Numbered from the stretch's first letter, positions 45,958-54,315 are shown. The stretch is 64,000 bases of DNA from Ignavibacteriota bacterium (GCA_016708125.1 JADJGF010000001.1:310001-374000); one strand, 5' to 3'. Notes: a model not told the origin generated them from the letters alone. A program made the numbers and translations.

Positions 45958-45989
45958 AAGTGGTAATGCGTTTTTTCACATTACCACTT
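45958..45989 (-). promoter_or_regulatory. hairpin between rplL and rpoB (attenuator or processing site)
   Basis: The perfect 11-bp arms AAGTGGTAATG (45958-45968) and CATTACCACTT (45979-45989) flank a 10-base loop. On the minus strand the stem is followed by only TTTCGTGCATTT. In E. coli the same gap holds a partial terminator and an RNase III site that set the ratio of L7/L12 to polymerase; a similar role here is inferred from position. Confidence 0.65.
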
Positions 45990-46020
45990 CGAATATTTTG
46001 GAATAAATAGTTAAGAAATA

Positions 46021-46401
46021 CTATTTAAGTTCAACAGATGCACCTGATTCTTCAAGTTCTTTCTTAATTTTTTCAGCTTCATCTTTTGAAACACCTTCTT
46101 TAACTACACTAGGAGCACCATCTACTAAATCTTTAGCTTCTTTTAATCCTAATCCAGTATGAGCTCTAACAACTTTAATTACGTTGATTTTCTTATCACC
46201 GAAAGCTGTTAAAACAACATTAAATTCTGTTTTTTCTTCAACTACAGCAGCAGCTTCGCCAGCAACAGCAGCACCTGCCATCATCATTGGCGCAGCAGCA
46301 GTAACACCAAATTCATCTTCTAAAGCTTTTTTTAATTCAGAAGCTTCAACTAATGTTAATGCTTTAATTTTTTCAACAATTTCAGTTATTTTCTCAGACA
46401 T
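46021..46401 (-). CDS. rplL: ribosomal protein L7/L12
   Basis: This 126-aa stalk protein has an N-terminal dimerisation domain (1-32), an alanine-rich hinge (about 33-55) and a C-terminal factor-binding domain with GDKKINVIKVVRAHTGLGLKEAKDLVDGAP. It lies 35 bases after rplJ and is followed by the attenuator-like hairpin before rpoB. Confidence 0.98.
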   Translation of the reverse strand: MSEKITEIVEKIKALTLVEASELKKALEDEFGVTAAAPMMMAGAAVAGEAAAVVEEKTEFNVVLTAFGDKKINVIKVVRAHTGLGLKEAKDLVDGAPSVVKEGVSKDEAEKIKKELEESGASVELK

Positions 46402-46436
46402 TTTTTATCTCCTATCGATTACTTTAATTTCTATAA

Positions 46437-46958
46437 TTATGCAGCTTTTTGTTTGCTAATTTCGTCAACAACGCTGACTAAATCTCTTAAAACTGCGTTA
46501 ATTGCTCCAACAATTCCTGAAGCAGGAGCAGCAATACTACCAATAATTGATGCAATCATTTCTTCTTTTGTCGGCATCGATGCTAAACTATCTAACTGAT
46601 CAGCACCGTAAAATTGTGATTCAATGTAGCTTCCTTTAAATGTAAATTTATTTTTATCCTTACTAAATTTTTTAATAACTTTAGCGGGAGCAATAAAATT
46701 ATCACTTGTAAAAGCAACACCGGTCATACCTATTAAAAGTGGTTCGAATTTTTCATAACCACCAATTTCTTTAAGAACTCTTTTAAGAAAAGTGTTTTTA
46801 AATACTTTGTAGTTAACATTTTCTTTACGAAATTCTCTTCTAAGAAAGTTAAGATCTTCAACATTAACTCCAGAATAATCAACAAGATACATTCCGGTTG
46901 ATTTTTCAACAAGTTTTCGTATTTCGGACATACTTTCTAATTTTTCATTCTTATTCAT
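46437..46958 (-). CDS. rplJ: ribosomal protein L10
   Basis: This 173-aa stalk base protein anchors L7/L12 dimers. It shows STGMYLVDYSGVNVEDLNFLRREFRKENVNYKVFKN-type sequence in two stretches and a C-terminal helix for L12 binding. It lies 72 bases after rplA; that leader holds a hairpin at 46985-47008 and is the expected autoregulation site. Confidence 0.96.
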   Translation of the reverse strand: MNKNEKLESMSEIRKLVEKSTGMYLVDYSGVNVEDLNFLRREFRKENVNYKVFKNTFLKRVLKEIGGYEKFEPLLIGMTGVAFTSDNFIAPAKVIKKFSKDKNKFTFKGSYIESQFYGADQLDSLASMPTKEEMIASIIGSIAAPASGIVGAINAVLRDLVSVVDEISKQKAA

Positions 46959-46984
46959 CTTTTACCCGATTCAATAATTCAAAA

Positions 46985-47008
46985 ATAAACAATGAAGCGA
47001 TTGTTTAT
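46985..47008 (-). promoter_or_regulatory. hairpin in the rplJ leader
   Basis: ATAAACAAT (46985-46993) and ATTGTTTAT (47000-47008) form a 9-bp stem with a 6-base loop in the 72-base gap before rplJ. L10 leaders in other bacteria bind L10-L12 and repress translation; that this stem is part of such a leader is inferred from its place only. Confidence 0.4.
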
Positions 47009-47030
47009 ATTTATTGTGAGTGCGTAATTT

Positions 47031-47732
47031 TTATTTAAAGTTAGCTAAAACATCATCTTTTGATATTGGTAAACCAGGACCCATTGTGCTGCTTAAAAAT
47101 AAACTTTTAACATAAGTTCCTTTTGCAGCTGATGGTTTTAGCTTAATAATAGTTTTTAGAAATTCCTTTACATTATCAACTAATTGATTTTCCGTAAAAG
47201 ATAATTTACCTAAAGAAGCATGAACGATACCGGTCTTATCAACTCTGAAATCAATTTTACCAGCTTTAACTTCTTTTACAGCTTTTGCTACATCTGGGGT
47301 AACTGTTCCGGTTTTGGGGTTAGGCATTAAACCGCGCGGGCCTAAAATTCTTCCTAATTTTCCTAATTCAGCCATCGAATCCGGTGATGCAATTATTACA
47401 TCAACATCTGTCCAGCCTTCTTTAATTTTTTCTAAATATTCTTCAAAGCCAGCGTATTCAGCTCCGGCATCCAAAGCTTCTTTAGCTTTGGGTTCTTTAG
47501 TAATAACAAGAACTCTAACTTTTTTGCCAGTTCCATGTGGAAGAGAAACAGTTCCTCGAACCATTTGGTCTGCATGTTTTGGATCTACTCCAAGTCTAAT
47601 TGCACAATCTAAAGATTCGGTAAATTTAACATTGCTAACTTCTTTTAAAGTTTTAATAGCATCTTCTAAAGAATATTCTTTAGCTACTTTTACGTTTTCT
47701 TTTATTTTTTTAACTCTTTTAGATACTTTCAT
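47031..47732 (-). CDS. rplA: ribosomal protein L1
   Basis: This 233-aa protein forms the L1 stalk and helps move E-site tRNA. It contains FTESLDCAIRLGVDPKHADQMVRGTVSLPHGTGK and GRILGPRGLMPNPKTGTVT in two separate stretches. I start it at the ATG 47732 (MKVSKRVKK) with GGA six bases upstream. A TTG three codons earlier is possible. It lies 15 bases after rplK. Confidence 0.96.
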   Translation of the reverse strand: MKVSKRVKKIKENVKVAKEYSLEDAIKTLKEVSNVKFTESLDCAIRLGVDPKHADQMVRGTVSLPHGTGKKVRVLVITKEPKAKEALDAGAEYAGFEEYLEKIKEGWTDVDVIIASPDSMAELGKLGRILGPRGLMPNPKTGTVTPDVAKAVKEVKAGKIDFRVDKTGIVHASLGKLSFTENQLVDNVKEFLKTIIKLKPSAAKGTYVKSLFLSSTMGPGLPISKDDVLANFK

Positions 47733-47747
47733 TTTATCCAACTTTTT

Positions 47748-48170
47748 TTATTTAACGGTTATTCCCATACTTCTTGCTGTACCAGCAATCATGCTTTTTG
47801 CATGTTCAATATCATTTGCATTAAGATCTGGCAATTTTGTTTCTGCAATTTCTTGAATTTGTGCATCGGTTACGGCAGCAACTTTTGTTTTATTAGGTTC
47901 AGCTGAACCTCTTTCAACTTTTGCAGCTTTTTTTAATAATACAGCAGCTGGCGGAGTTTTGGTAATAAATGTAAAACTTTTATCAGCAAAAACCGTAATA
48001 ACAACAGGAATTATTAGTCCTGCTTTTTCAGCAGTTCTTGCATTAAACTGCTTACAAAATTCCATAATATTAACACCTTTTTGACCTAGTGCGGGACCAA
48101 CCGGAGGTGAGGGATTTGCCGCACCAGCAGGAATTTGTAACTTAATATAACTATCAATTTTTTTAGCCAT
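47748..48170 (-). CDS. rplK: ribosomal protein L11
   Basis: This 140-aa protein of the GTPase-associated centre has the proline-rich loop QIPAGAANPSPPVGPALGQKGVNIM and the rRNA-binding C-terminal domain ending DIEHAKSMIAGTARSMGITVK. It lies 14 bases after nusG. Confidence 0.98.
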   Translation of the reverse strand: MAKKIDSYIKLQIPAGAANPSPPVGPALGQKGVNIMEFCKQFNARTAEKAGLIIPVVITVFADKSFTFITKTPPAAVLLKKAAKVERGSAEPNKTKVAAVTDAQIQEIAETKLPDLNANDIEHAKSMIAGTARSMGITVK

Positions 48171-48184
48171 TTTCGAACCTAAAT

Positions 48185-48730
48185 TTATTTTTCTAATTCT
48201 GCTTGAACAAAATCAATTTCAACAGGAGTTTTTCTGCCGAAAATTGAAACAAGTACTTTTATTTTTAATCTATCTTCATTTACTTCTTCAATAACACCCG
48301 AGAAATTATTAAATGGACCATCAATAATTTTTACATAATCGCCATATCTAAAAATTGTATCTGTTCTTTCAGTTTCTTCATCTTTAGAAATTCTTCCAAC
48401 TATTCTTTTAACTTCATCCGGTTGAAGTGGGTTTGGTTTTTTCTGTCCACCAAGAAATCCCATAACTGAAGGTGTATTTGATATAAAATCCAATACTTTA
48501 TTATCTAATTCAGCTTTTATTAAAACATAACCTGGAAAAAAGTTCTTAGTTTTTGTTCTTTTTTTGCCGTCTTTTACTTCAAAAACTTTTTCTACAGGTA
48601 CAAGTATTTCTTCTATTCTTGATTTTAACTCAACATTATCAGCTAATTCTAAATCAATAATAGATTTCACTTTGTTCTCGTGCCCAGAAAAAGTTCTAAC
48701 AACATACCATTTGAAATTTGAATTTTCCAA
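48185..48730 (-). CDS. nusG: transcription elongation/antitermination factor NusG
   Basis: This 181-aa protein begins KWYVVRTFSGHENKVK and has FFPGYVLIKAELD in the NGN domain, which rides on RNA polymerase. Its C-terminal KOW domain (GDYVKIIDGPFNNFSGVIEEV) binds S10 or Rho. The start is TTG with AGGA upstream; no ATG alternative exists. It lies 2 bases after secE. Confidence 0.97.
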   Translation of the reverse strand: MENSNFKWYVVRTFSGHENKVKSIIDLELADNVELKSRIEEILVPVEKVFEVKDGKKRTKTKNFFPGYVLIKAELDNKVLDFISNTPSVMGFLGGQKKPNPLQPDEVKRIVGRISKDEETERTDTIFRYGDYVKIIDGPFNNFSGVIEEVNEDRLKIKVLVSIFGRKTPVEIDFVQAELEK

Positions 48731-48732
48731 AT

Positions 48733-48915
48733 CTAAAATATTCCTTGAAATAACTGAGTAACACCCATATCAACGACATAAGTAAAAACAGCAATAATTA
48801 AGCAAACAACAATTACAATTGTAGTTGACTCTTTCAACTCTTCTTGAGTCGGCCAAGTAACCTTTTTCATTTCTTTTACAACACCGTTAAAAAACTCTAT
48901 TATTTTCTCTTTCAT
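48733..48915 (-). CDS. secE: Sec translocon subunit SecE
   Basis: This 60-aa single-span protein clamps SecY. FFNGVVKEMKKVTWPTQEELKE is the amphipathic helix, followed by one membrane segment (IVIVVCLIIAVFTYVVD). I start at the ATG 48915; a longer frame up to 48963 is translated from the tRNA-Trp gene and is not real. It lies just after tRNA-Trp and 2 bases before nusG. Confidence 0.95.
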   Translation of the reverse strand: MKEKIIEFFNGVVKEMKKVTWPTQEELKESTTIVIVVCLIIAVFTYVVDMGVTQLFQGIF

Positions 48916-48936
48916 AATTCCAATAATTTTAAGTGG

Positions 48937-49009
48937 CACGTCAGGAGGGACTCGAACCCCCAACCTGCGGTTTTGGAGACCGCTGCTCTACCAATTGAGC
49001 CACTGACGT
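48937..49009 (-). tRNA. tRNA-Trp (anticodon CCA)
   Basis: The acceptor stem ACGTCAG/CTGACGT is a perfect 7 bp. The D-arm GCTC..GAGC, anticodon stem GCGGT/ACCGC with loop CTCCAAA, and T-arm with TTCGAGT complete the cloverleaf. The discriminator is G and CCA appears to be encoded (48934-48936). It starts 2 bases after the rpmG stop and precedes secE, a common placement for tRNA-Trp. Confidence 0.97.
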
Positions 49010-49011
49010 AT

Positions 49012-49179
49012 TTATTTAGTTTCCTTAAAAATTACGTGTTTTCTAACAATTGGATCATATTTTTTAAATTCAACACGTGCTGGATGATTTCTTTTGTTTT
49101 TTGAAGTTGTGTATCTGTATCCAGTTTTTGCAGAACTTTCTAATATGATATTTTGTCTAGCATTTTTAGCTTTTGCCAT
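49012..49179 (-). CDS. rpmG: ribosomal protein L33, zinc-free form
   Basis: This 55-aa gene was read from the gap between two tRNAs. The product begins MAKAKNARQNIILESSAKTG and ends YDPIVRKHVIFKETK, with TSKNKRNHPARVEFKK between. Both CxxC pairs of the zinc form are missing. The ATG at 49179 has GAGG upstream. It ends 2 bases before tRNA-Trp and lies 42 bases after tRNA-Thr. Confidence 0.95.
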   Translation of the reverse strand: MAKAKNARQNIILESSAKTGYRYTTSKNKRNHPARVEFKKYDPIVRKHVIFKETK

Positions 49180-49221
49180 TTTTTCCTCAAATTACTACTT
49201 ATACAAAATTTTAGCTTGTAG

Positions 49222-49294
49222 AGCTGACGACCGGGATTGAACCGGTGACCTCATCCTTACCAAGGATGTGCTCTACCAACTGAGCTACGTCAGC
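49222..49294 (-). tRNA. tRNA-Thr (anticodon GGT)
   Basis: The acceptor GCTGACG/CGTCAGC is perfect. The D-arm is GCTC..GAGC, the anticodon stem CATCC/GGATG has loop TTGGTAA, and the T-arm is ACCGG TTCAATC CCGGT. The discriminator is T and CCA is not encoded. It is the third tRNA of the cluster upstream of rpmG. Confidence 0.96.
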
Positions 49295-49342
49295 TTGAAA
49301 AAGTAGAGAAAATTTAAAAAAACAAAATCCCCAGTTTGAATG

Positions 49343-49415
49343 AGCGGGGGACGAGGTTCGAACTCGCAACCAACAGCTTGGAAGGCTGTGACTCTGCCAA
49401 TTGAGTTACCCCCGC
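49343..49415 (-). tRNA. tRNA-Gly (anticodon TCC)
   Basis: The acceptor GCGGGGG/CCCCCGC pairs over 7 bp. The anticodon stem ACAGC/GCTGT has loop CTTCCAA giving TCC, and the T-arm carries TTCGAAC. CCA is not encoded. It lies between tRNA-Tyr (19 bases) and tRNA-Thr (48 bases), co-transcribed with both. Confidence 0.96.
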
Positions 49416-49434
49416 TTAAAATTATGGGGAAAAG

Positions 49435-49518
49435 TGGGCGGCGAGGGATTCGAACCCCCAAAGGCGTTCGCCAACGGATTTACAGTCCGCCCCGGCTCTC
49501 CAACTCCGGCGTCCGCCC
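49435..49518 (-). tRNA. tRNA-Tyr (anticodon GTA)
   Basis: This 84-base class II tRNA has the long variable arm expected for tyrosine. The anticodon loop CTGTAAA gives GTA, on stem GCGGA/TCCGT. The acceptor GGGCGGA pairs with GCCGCCC except for an A-G mismatch at the last pair. The discriminator is A and CCA is not encoded. It is the first gene of the tRNA/secE/nusG run. Confidence 0.95.
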
Positions 49519-49542
49519 AAATCCATCAATATAATTTTTTTC

Positions 49543-49556
49543 AAGTTTATAAACTT
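49543..49556. promoter_or_regulatory. palindrome upstream of the tRNA-Tyr cluster
   Basis: AAGTTTATAAACTT is a perfect 14-base palindrome 25-38 bases upstream of tRNA-Tyr, inside the likely promoter of the tRNA/secE/nusG block. A TATATT lies between it and the tRNA. The rest of the 165-base gap to comM shows nothing clear. Confidence 0.25.
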
Positions 49557-49684
49557 ATGATTCCTTTTTTTAAAAAGCAAGAATTCTGCCAAAAGAAAAT
49601 ATTATTTTTTCCGAATTTTTGAGGTAAATTTAACAAAATTAATCTTTTATTCCAGTTTTTTTAGGAATTTTATGAGTGAATATT

Positions 49685-51226
49685 CTAATGGTTCCACAAT
49701 TCTCTATCTAAACTTCTATATTGAATTGCTTCACTTATATGATTAGGTTGGATATTTTCTGAGTTTTCCAAATCTGCAATTGTTCTGCTCACTTTTAATA
49801 TTCTATCATACGCTCTTGCGGAAAGTCCTAATTTTGTCATTGCAATTTTCAATAAATTTGCTCCAATTTCATCTAAATTACAATATTTTCTCACTTCTTT
49901 TGATCCCATATCTGCATTATTGAAAATCATTTTATTGTTTTCAAATCGAATTTGCTGTTTTTTTCTAGCATTTATAACCCGCTCTCTAATTACCGAAGAC
50001 TTTTCACCATTTTCTGAAGATGATAAATCTTTATATTTCACTGCCGGGACTTCAATATGAATATCAATTCTATCTAAAAGCGGACCCGAAATTTTTGACA
50101 TATATTTTTGAATCATTCCGGTGTTGCAAGTACATTCTTTGTTTGGATCCGTATAAAATCCGCATGGACAAGGATTCATTGCCGCAACTAACGTAACATT
50201 CGCCGGAAATTCTAAGGACATTTTTGATCTGCTAATTGTAACTTTTGAATCTTCCAACGGTTGTCTCAAAACTTCCAAAACATTTTTCTTGAATTCGGGT
50301 AATTCATCTAAAAACAATACTCCGTGATGAGCAAATGAAACTTCACCCGGTTTGGGAAATGAACCTCCGCCAATTAAAGCTGCATCTGAAACAGTGTGGT
50401 GCGGATTTCTAAAAGGTCTTTCAGTAACCAATGCTTTTTCTTTTGGTAAAATTCCGGCAATAGAATGAACTTTTGTAGTTTCAAGAGCTTCTTCAAAAGT
50501 TAGAGGAGGAAGAATTGACGGAAATCTTTTTGCAAGCATTGTTTTTCCCGATCCGGGAGGCCCAATCATTAGTATATTATGTCCACCGGCTGCAGCAATT
50601 TCTAAAGCACGTTTTACATTTTCTTGTCCCTTAACATCAGAAAAATCCAAATGATAAAAATTTATTTCTGAAAAAATTTCATCTAAATTAGATTTATGCG
50701 GTTCGAAAATTTCTTCGGAGTTTAGAAATGAAATTACTTGTTTTAGATTTTCAAATCCAAATACATTCAGATTATCAACTATTGAAGATTCTCTTACTGA
50801 ATCTATTGGAACAATTAAATTTTGGAAACCCCTTTTTTTTGCTTCAACCGCAATCGAAAGTCCGCCTTTTATTCTTCTCAAAGTTCCATCAAGTGCTAAT
50901 TCGCCTAAAATTAAAGTTGAGCTTAATTTTTCTTCATCATTAATTTGACAACTTGAAGCTAATAATCCAACTGCGATTGGAAGATCAAACGAACTTCCTT
51001 CTTTTTTAATATCAGCCGGAGCGAGATTTATTGTTATCTTTTTTAATGGAAATTCGAAACCGCTATTTTTTATTGCCGCTGAAACTCTTTCCCGACTTTC
51101 TTTTACTGCATTATCCGGCAAACCGACAATTGTAAACGATGGAATTTGTTTTTCACAATGAGTTTCAACTTCAATTATAAAAGCGTCAATTCCGTAGGTT
51201 GCGCTTGAAAATACTTTTGAAAGCAT
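49685..51226 (-). CDS. comM: ComM/YifB-type AAA+ ATPase (Mg-chelatase-like)
   Basis: This 513-aa protein has an N-terminal Lon-S5-like domain (1-170) with SSFDLPIAVGLLASS. A Mg-chelatase-type AAA+ core follows with Walker A GPPGSGKTMLAKR near 220 and LFLDELPEF as Walker B, then a four-cysteine segment CPCGFYTDPNKECTC. A C-terminal helical domain ends with ISEAIQYRSLDREL. ComM is a hexameric helicase promoting branch migration during natural transformation; the same role here is inferred from homology. It follows the T9SS substrate gene by 46 bases. Confidence 0.93.
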   Translation of the reverse strand: MLSKVFSSATYGIDAFIIEVETHCEKQIPSFTIVGLPDNAVKESRERVSAAIKNSGFEFPLKKITINLAPADIKKEGSSFDLPIAVGLLASSCQINDEEKLSSTLILGELALDGTLRRIKGGLSIAVEAKKRGFQNLIVPIDSVRESSIVDNLNVFGFENLKQVISFLNSEEIFEPHKSNLDEIFSEINFYHLDFSDVKGQENVKRALEIAAAGGHNILMIGPPGSGKTMLAKRFPSILPPLTFEEALETTKVHSIAGILPKEKALVTERPFRNPHHTVSDAALIGGGSFPKPGEVSFAHHGVLFLDELPEFKKNVLEVLRQPLEDSKVTISRSKMSLEFPANVTLVAAMNPCPCGFYTDPNKECTCNTGMIQKYMSKISGPLLDRIDIHIEVPAVKYKDLSSSENGEKSSVIRERVINARKKQQIRFENNKMIFNNADMGSKEVRKYCNLDEIGANLLKIAMTKLGLSARAYDRILKVSRTIADLENSENIQPNHISEAIQYRSLDRELWNH

Positions 51227-51272
51227 TTTATAAGTTTGATATTATTAAAACTTAAATCTATATAATTTAGAT

Positions 51273-52934
51273 TTATTTTGCTAATATCATTTTTTTGACA
51301 GCGTGTGTTTGCGGTGAAATAACTTCATAAAAGTAAATTCCAGAAGGTAAATTTTCTGCTTTAAACTCGAATGAATGTAATCCTTCGGTTAAATATCCTT
51401 TATGTAAATGTGAAACTCTATTCCCGACTAAATCAAAAACATTAATTTCAAATTCAGATGGAATAATTACATCCACAAAAATATTTGTAATGGGATTAAA
51501 AGGGTTGGGATAATTTTGTTTGAGTTTAAATTCCTCAATGTTTTTATTACCAATTTTAACTTCGCCGGAATAAACTTCCGTATCGTCTTTATTTATTTGC
51601 TTCAACCGATAAAACGCAACATCTTTTTCTGCTAAAAGATCATCCGTGAAGTAATAAATTTTTAACGGATCATCATCTGCAATTGATTTATAAATACTTT
51701 TGAACGAACTATTATTAGTTGATTTTTCTAAAATAAATTCTTTTGCTGCATAAAATTCTTGAACATACCATATTATTGAATTATACGATGACCCAATAGT
51801 TACGTTTAGTTTGGGTGCTCTAGAAAAAATTGGTGCATCGGATTTTTTGAATTCAATATTTTTTGTATTGATAAAAAGCTTCTCATTTCTTTCAAAATTT
51901 GCAACTTCGGATTTTTCATCAAAATTAAATTTTGCAATGTGAGTTGTACTATCAGCATCAAAATTTAGATAATGTTTATTGTCAAAAGCTAACTTAAGAT
52001 TGCTGCCGAACTTGGTTAATCTAATTCTTTCTATTTCAAAATTTTTATCTGAATTCTGGTTTTCTAAAATAAACTTCAGAATTGTTTTTACTGATTTATT
52101 AGAAATAAATTTTGTACTCATCAATTTTGAATTCAAAAAAGCAACTAATTTTATTCCGTTATTTTCTTTTTTTATATGAATTGAAAAATAATTCCAAGTT
52201 GAATTTGAAATGTAAACATCATTTTTTATAACATCATTTTTATTAAAAGGGGTTGAAGCAAAACCTAAATCATTTCTTGATAAAGCAAATAGAGTGTCAT
52301 CTGAATTTGCTTCCAAAATTTTAAATATATTTTTTAACTTTGAAAAAGTCTTGAACCAAAATTCAAATAAAATCGGAACTCTTTCATCATCATTTGTAAA
52401 ATTAATTTCGAACGAAGATTCTTTATTTAAAACAAGACAATTGCCCGCTGTTTCTTGAGTTTTATAGAAAGAAATAAAATTTCCGCTATTATTTTTCTTG
52501 CTAAATGAATTACTGCTTTTTATTACGTTGCCTTTGTAACTTAAGAATTTTTCATAACTGGAATTTGAACCAAAAATTTTGCAAATAAAAATTATTTGAT
52601 ACGGAACATTTTCTTCAATTTGAATTTTTGCGGCATTAATATTTATTGAAAAATTTTCAGCATCATTTTTAGAATAATTTATTCTTAACTGATTTTTGTT
52701 TTCGCCAATATTTATATATGCAGAATTTATATTTGCGTTATTACTTTTTCTAAAATTCAGATTAAAAGAATTTTGTGGTTTTTCATTAAACTTAAATACT
52801 GCAGAAACTTCAAATGAATTTTCTGTTTCAACAAATTCCGGATAATCAATCCTTACCATTGCCGGTTCTGATTGAGCTGAAATTTGCATTGCAACAATAT
52901 TTAATAAAATAAAAATTTGTAAAAGTTTTGTCAT
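51273..52934 (-). CDS. secreted LamG-like protein with T9SS type A sorting domain
   Basis: This is a 553-aa exported protein. A signal peptide covers residues 1-20, ending ISAQ. The region at about 170-330 has the strand pattern of a concanavalin/LamG-like fold (FEINFTNDDERVPILFEFWFKTF, STWNYFSIHIKKENNGIKLVAFLN in part). A fibronectin-like segment (about 385-465) precedes the C-terminal sorting domain from 470, with LKQNYPNPFNPITNIFVDV and LPSGIYFYEVIS. The sorting domain directs export and surface attachment by the type IX system. The ligand is unknown. It lies 63 bases after the M16 peptidase. Confidence 0.85.
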   Translation of the reverse strand: MTKLLQIFILLNIVAMQISAQSEPAMVRIDYPEFVETENSFEVSAVFKFNEKPQNSFNLNFRKSNNANINSAYINIGENKNQLRINYSKNDAENFSININAAKIQIEENVPYQIIFICKIFGSNSSYEKFLSYKGNVIKSSNSFSKKNNSGNFISFYKTQETAGNCLVLNKESSFEINFTNDDERVPILFEFWFKTFSKLKNIFKILEANSDDTLFALSRNDLGFASTPFNKNDVIKNDVYISNSTWNYFSIHIKKENNGIKLVAFLNSKLMSTKFISNKSVKTILKFILENQNSDKNFEIERIRLTKFGSNLKLAFDNKHYLNFDADSTTHIAKFNFDEKSEVANFERNEKLFINTKNIEFKKSDAPIFSRAPKLNVTIGSSYNSIIWYVQEFYAAKEFILEKSTNNSSFKSIYKSIADDDPLKIYYFTDDLLAEKDVAFYRLKQINKDDTEVYSGEVKIGNKNIEEFKLKQNYPNPFNPITNIFVDVIIPSEFEINVFDLVGNRVSHLHKGYLTEGLHSFEFKAENLPSGIYFYEVISPQTHAVKKMILAK

Positions 52935-52997
52935 TCGCAGAATCTAAATAACTTTGTTAAAAATTAACTATTTGTAATTTATTTTTCTATCTCAATA

Positions 52998-54236
52998 TTA
53001 TGAAAGTAAATTTTTATTTGATATAAGTACCGAAGATAAATTTTCCGGATTAAGCAAAGTTTGCGCATAATTTAAAATATCATTTTTTGTAACCGCATCA
53101 ATTTCAGCCATCGATTCTTCTTCTGATTTAATTTTATCAAAATACAAAAGTGAATTTCCCATACGCATCATTCTGTTTGAAGTGCTTTCCAAACTCATTT
53201 GTACATGACCTTTAATATATTCTTTTGCACTTTGCAATTCTTTTTCGCCAACTCCTTTTTCACGAAATTTCTCAAATTCAAAATCAACAATTTTCTTAGC
53301 TTTTTTAAACGAACTTTCATTTGTAGAAAAATAGACTCCGAATGAAGAAATATCATAAAAAGAATTCATGAATGAATTTATTTGATATGCAATTCCGTTT
53401 CGTTCCCGCAAGCTTTGAAACAAACGCGAACTGCTTCCCTCACCTAGCATATTTGTAATTAAATTACTTATCGCTCTATCTTTATGATTATAACCGTGTG
53501 TTAATCCGCCGACAATTAAATGAGTTTGATTAATATCTTTTTGAACAAAAATATTTTCAACTTTTTGCGATGTACATAATTTTCTTTTTTTAGAATTCAC
53601 AACTTTTAAATTTGTAAGATATTTTTCGGTAAGATGAATTAACTTATTGTGATCAACATTTCCCGAAGCAATTATATACAAATTATTAATTGAATAATGT
53701 TTGTTCACATAATCCAATAAATCTTGCTGAGAAAAATTTGCAATATTTTTTTCCGTTCCGATAATTGCGTATTCAAGTGAATTTCCTTTGAATAAATTTG
53801 ATTCGAATTTATCAAAAATTAATTCTTCCGGCGAATCTTCAATATCATACAATTCATCGATAACAACTTTAGATTCTTTAGCTAAATCCTTTGGTGCAAA
53901 AAGAGAATTTTGAATCATATCAGATAAAACCTCAAAAGTTTTTTCAATATGATTGCTTATTCCTCTTCCGTAAAAACAAGTATGTTCTTTAGATGTAAAT
54001 GCATTTAAGTAACCGCCAAGCGATTCAATATCGAGAGAAATTTTTCTTGCACTTCTATTTTTTGTACCTTTAAAAAACATGTGTTCAATTAAATGAGAAA
54101 TTCCATTTAAATTTTTATTTTCATCGCGCGAGCCAACATTAAACCAAAATCCCAACGAAAATGAATTTACGTAATCCAATTTTTCGCTTGCGATTCTAAT
54201 TCCATTTTCCAGTTTAGTAATATTATATTTACTCAA
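52998..54236 (-). CDS. M16 family zinc peptidase
   Basis: This is a 412-aa insulinase-type peptidase. The inverted zinc motif HLIEH is at 48-52 (H48, E51, H52), and the third ligand lies in the ESKVVIDELYDIED region about 75 residues later. The second, inactive M16 half follows with the glycine-rich GEGSSSRLFQSLRERNGIAYQI. It has no signal peptide, so it is probably cytoplasmic, like the processing-protease-like PqqL/YmxG group. The start is TTG after AGGAG. A hairpin in the 79-base gap precedes it. Confidence 0.92.
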   Translation of the reverse strand: MSKYNITKLENGIRIASEKLDYVNSFSLGFWFNVGSRDENKNLNGISHLIEHMFFKGTKNRSARKISLDIESLGGYLNAFTSKEHTCFYGRGISNHIEKTFEVLSDMIQNSLFAPKDLAKESKVVIDELYDIEDSPEELIFDKFESNLFKGNSLEYAIIGTEKNIANFSQQDLLDYVNKHYSINNLYIIASGNVDHNKLIHLTEKYLTNLKVVNSKKRKLCTSQKVENIFVQKDINQTHLIVGGLTHGYNHKDRAISNLITNMLGEGSSSRLFQSLRERNGIAYQINSFMNSFYDISSFGVYFSTNESSFKKAKKIVDFEFEKFREKGVGEKELQSAKEYIKGHVQMSLESTSNRMMRMGNSLLYFDKIKSEEESMAEIDAVTKNDILNYAQTLLNPENLSSVLISNKNLLS

Positions 54237-54258
54237 AAATTCTCCTTAAAAAATACAG

Positions 54259-54290
54259 ATGCCGGAATTCCTCAAATCAGAAACCGGCAT
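54259..54290 (-). terminator. hairpin after the aminotransferase gene
   Basis: ATGCCGG (54259-54265) and CCGGCAT (54284-54290) pair around an 18-base loop. On the minus strand CTGTATTTTTT follows. It lies between the aminotransferase stop and the M16 start, and could be a terminator or attenuator. Confidence 0.45.
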
Positions 54291-54315
54291 TAAATTTTCA
54301 ATAAAATTCTAAAAA

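Noticed and set aside
47314..47856. 180-residue plus-strand frame
   Set aside because: It lies opposite rplA and rplK and shows only the mirrored composition of those genes.
48916..48963. Longer N-terminus for SecE
   Set aside because: The extra residues are translated from the tRNA-Trp gene, and the ATG at 48915 gives a normal SecE.
48844..49104. Plus-strand frame containing RRDSNPQPAVLETAALP
   Set aside because: Antisense to tRNA-Trp, with the rest lying over secE and rpmG.
49340..49622. Plus-strand reading frames rich in GRGSNSQP and GGEGFEPP over the tRNA cluster
   Set aside because: They are antisense translations of tRNA-Gly and tRNA-Tyr, a well-known source of false proteins.
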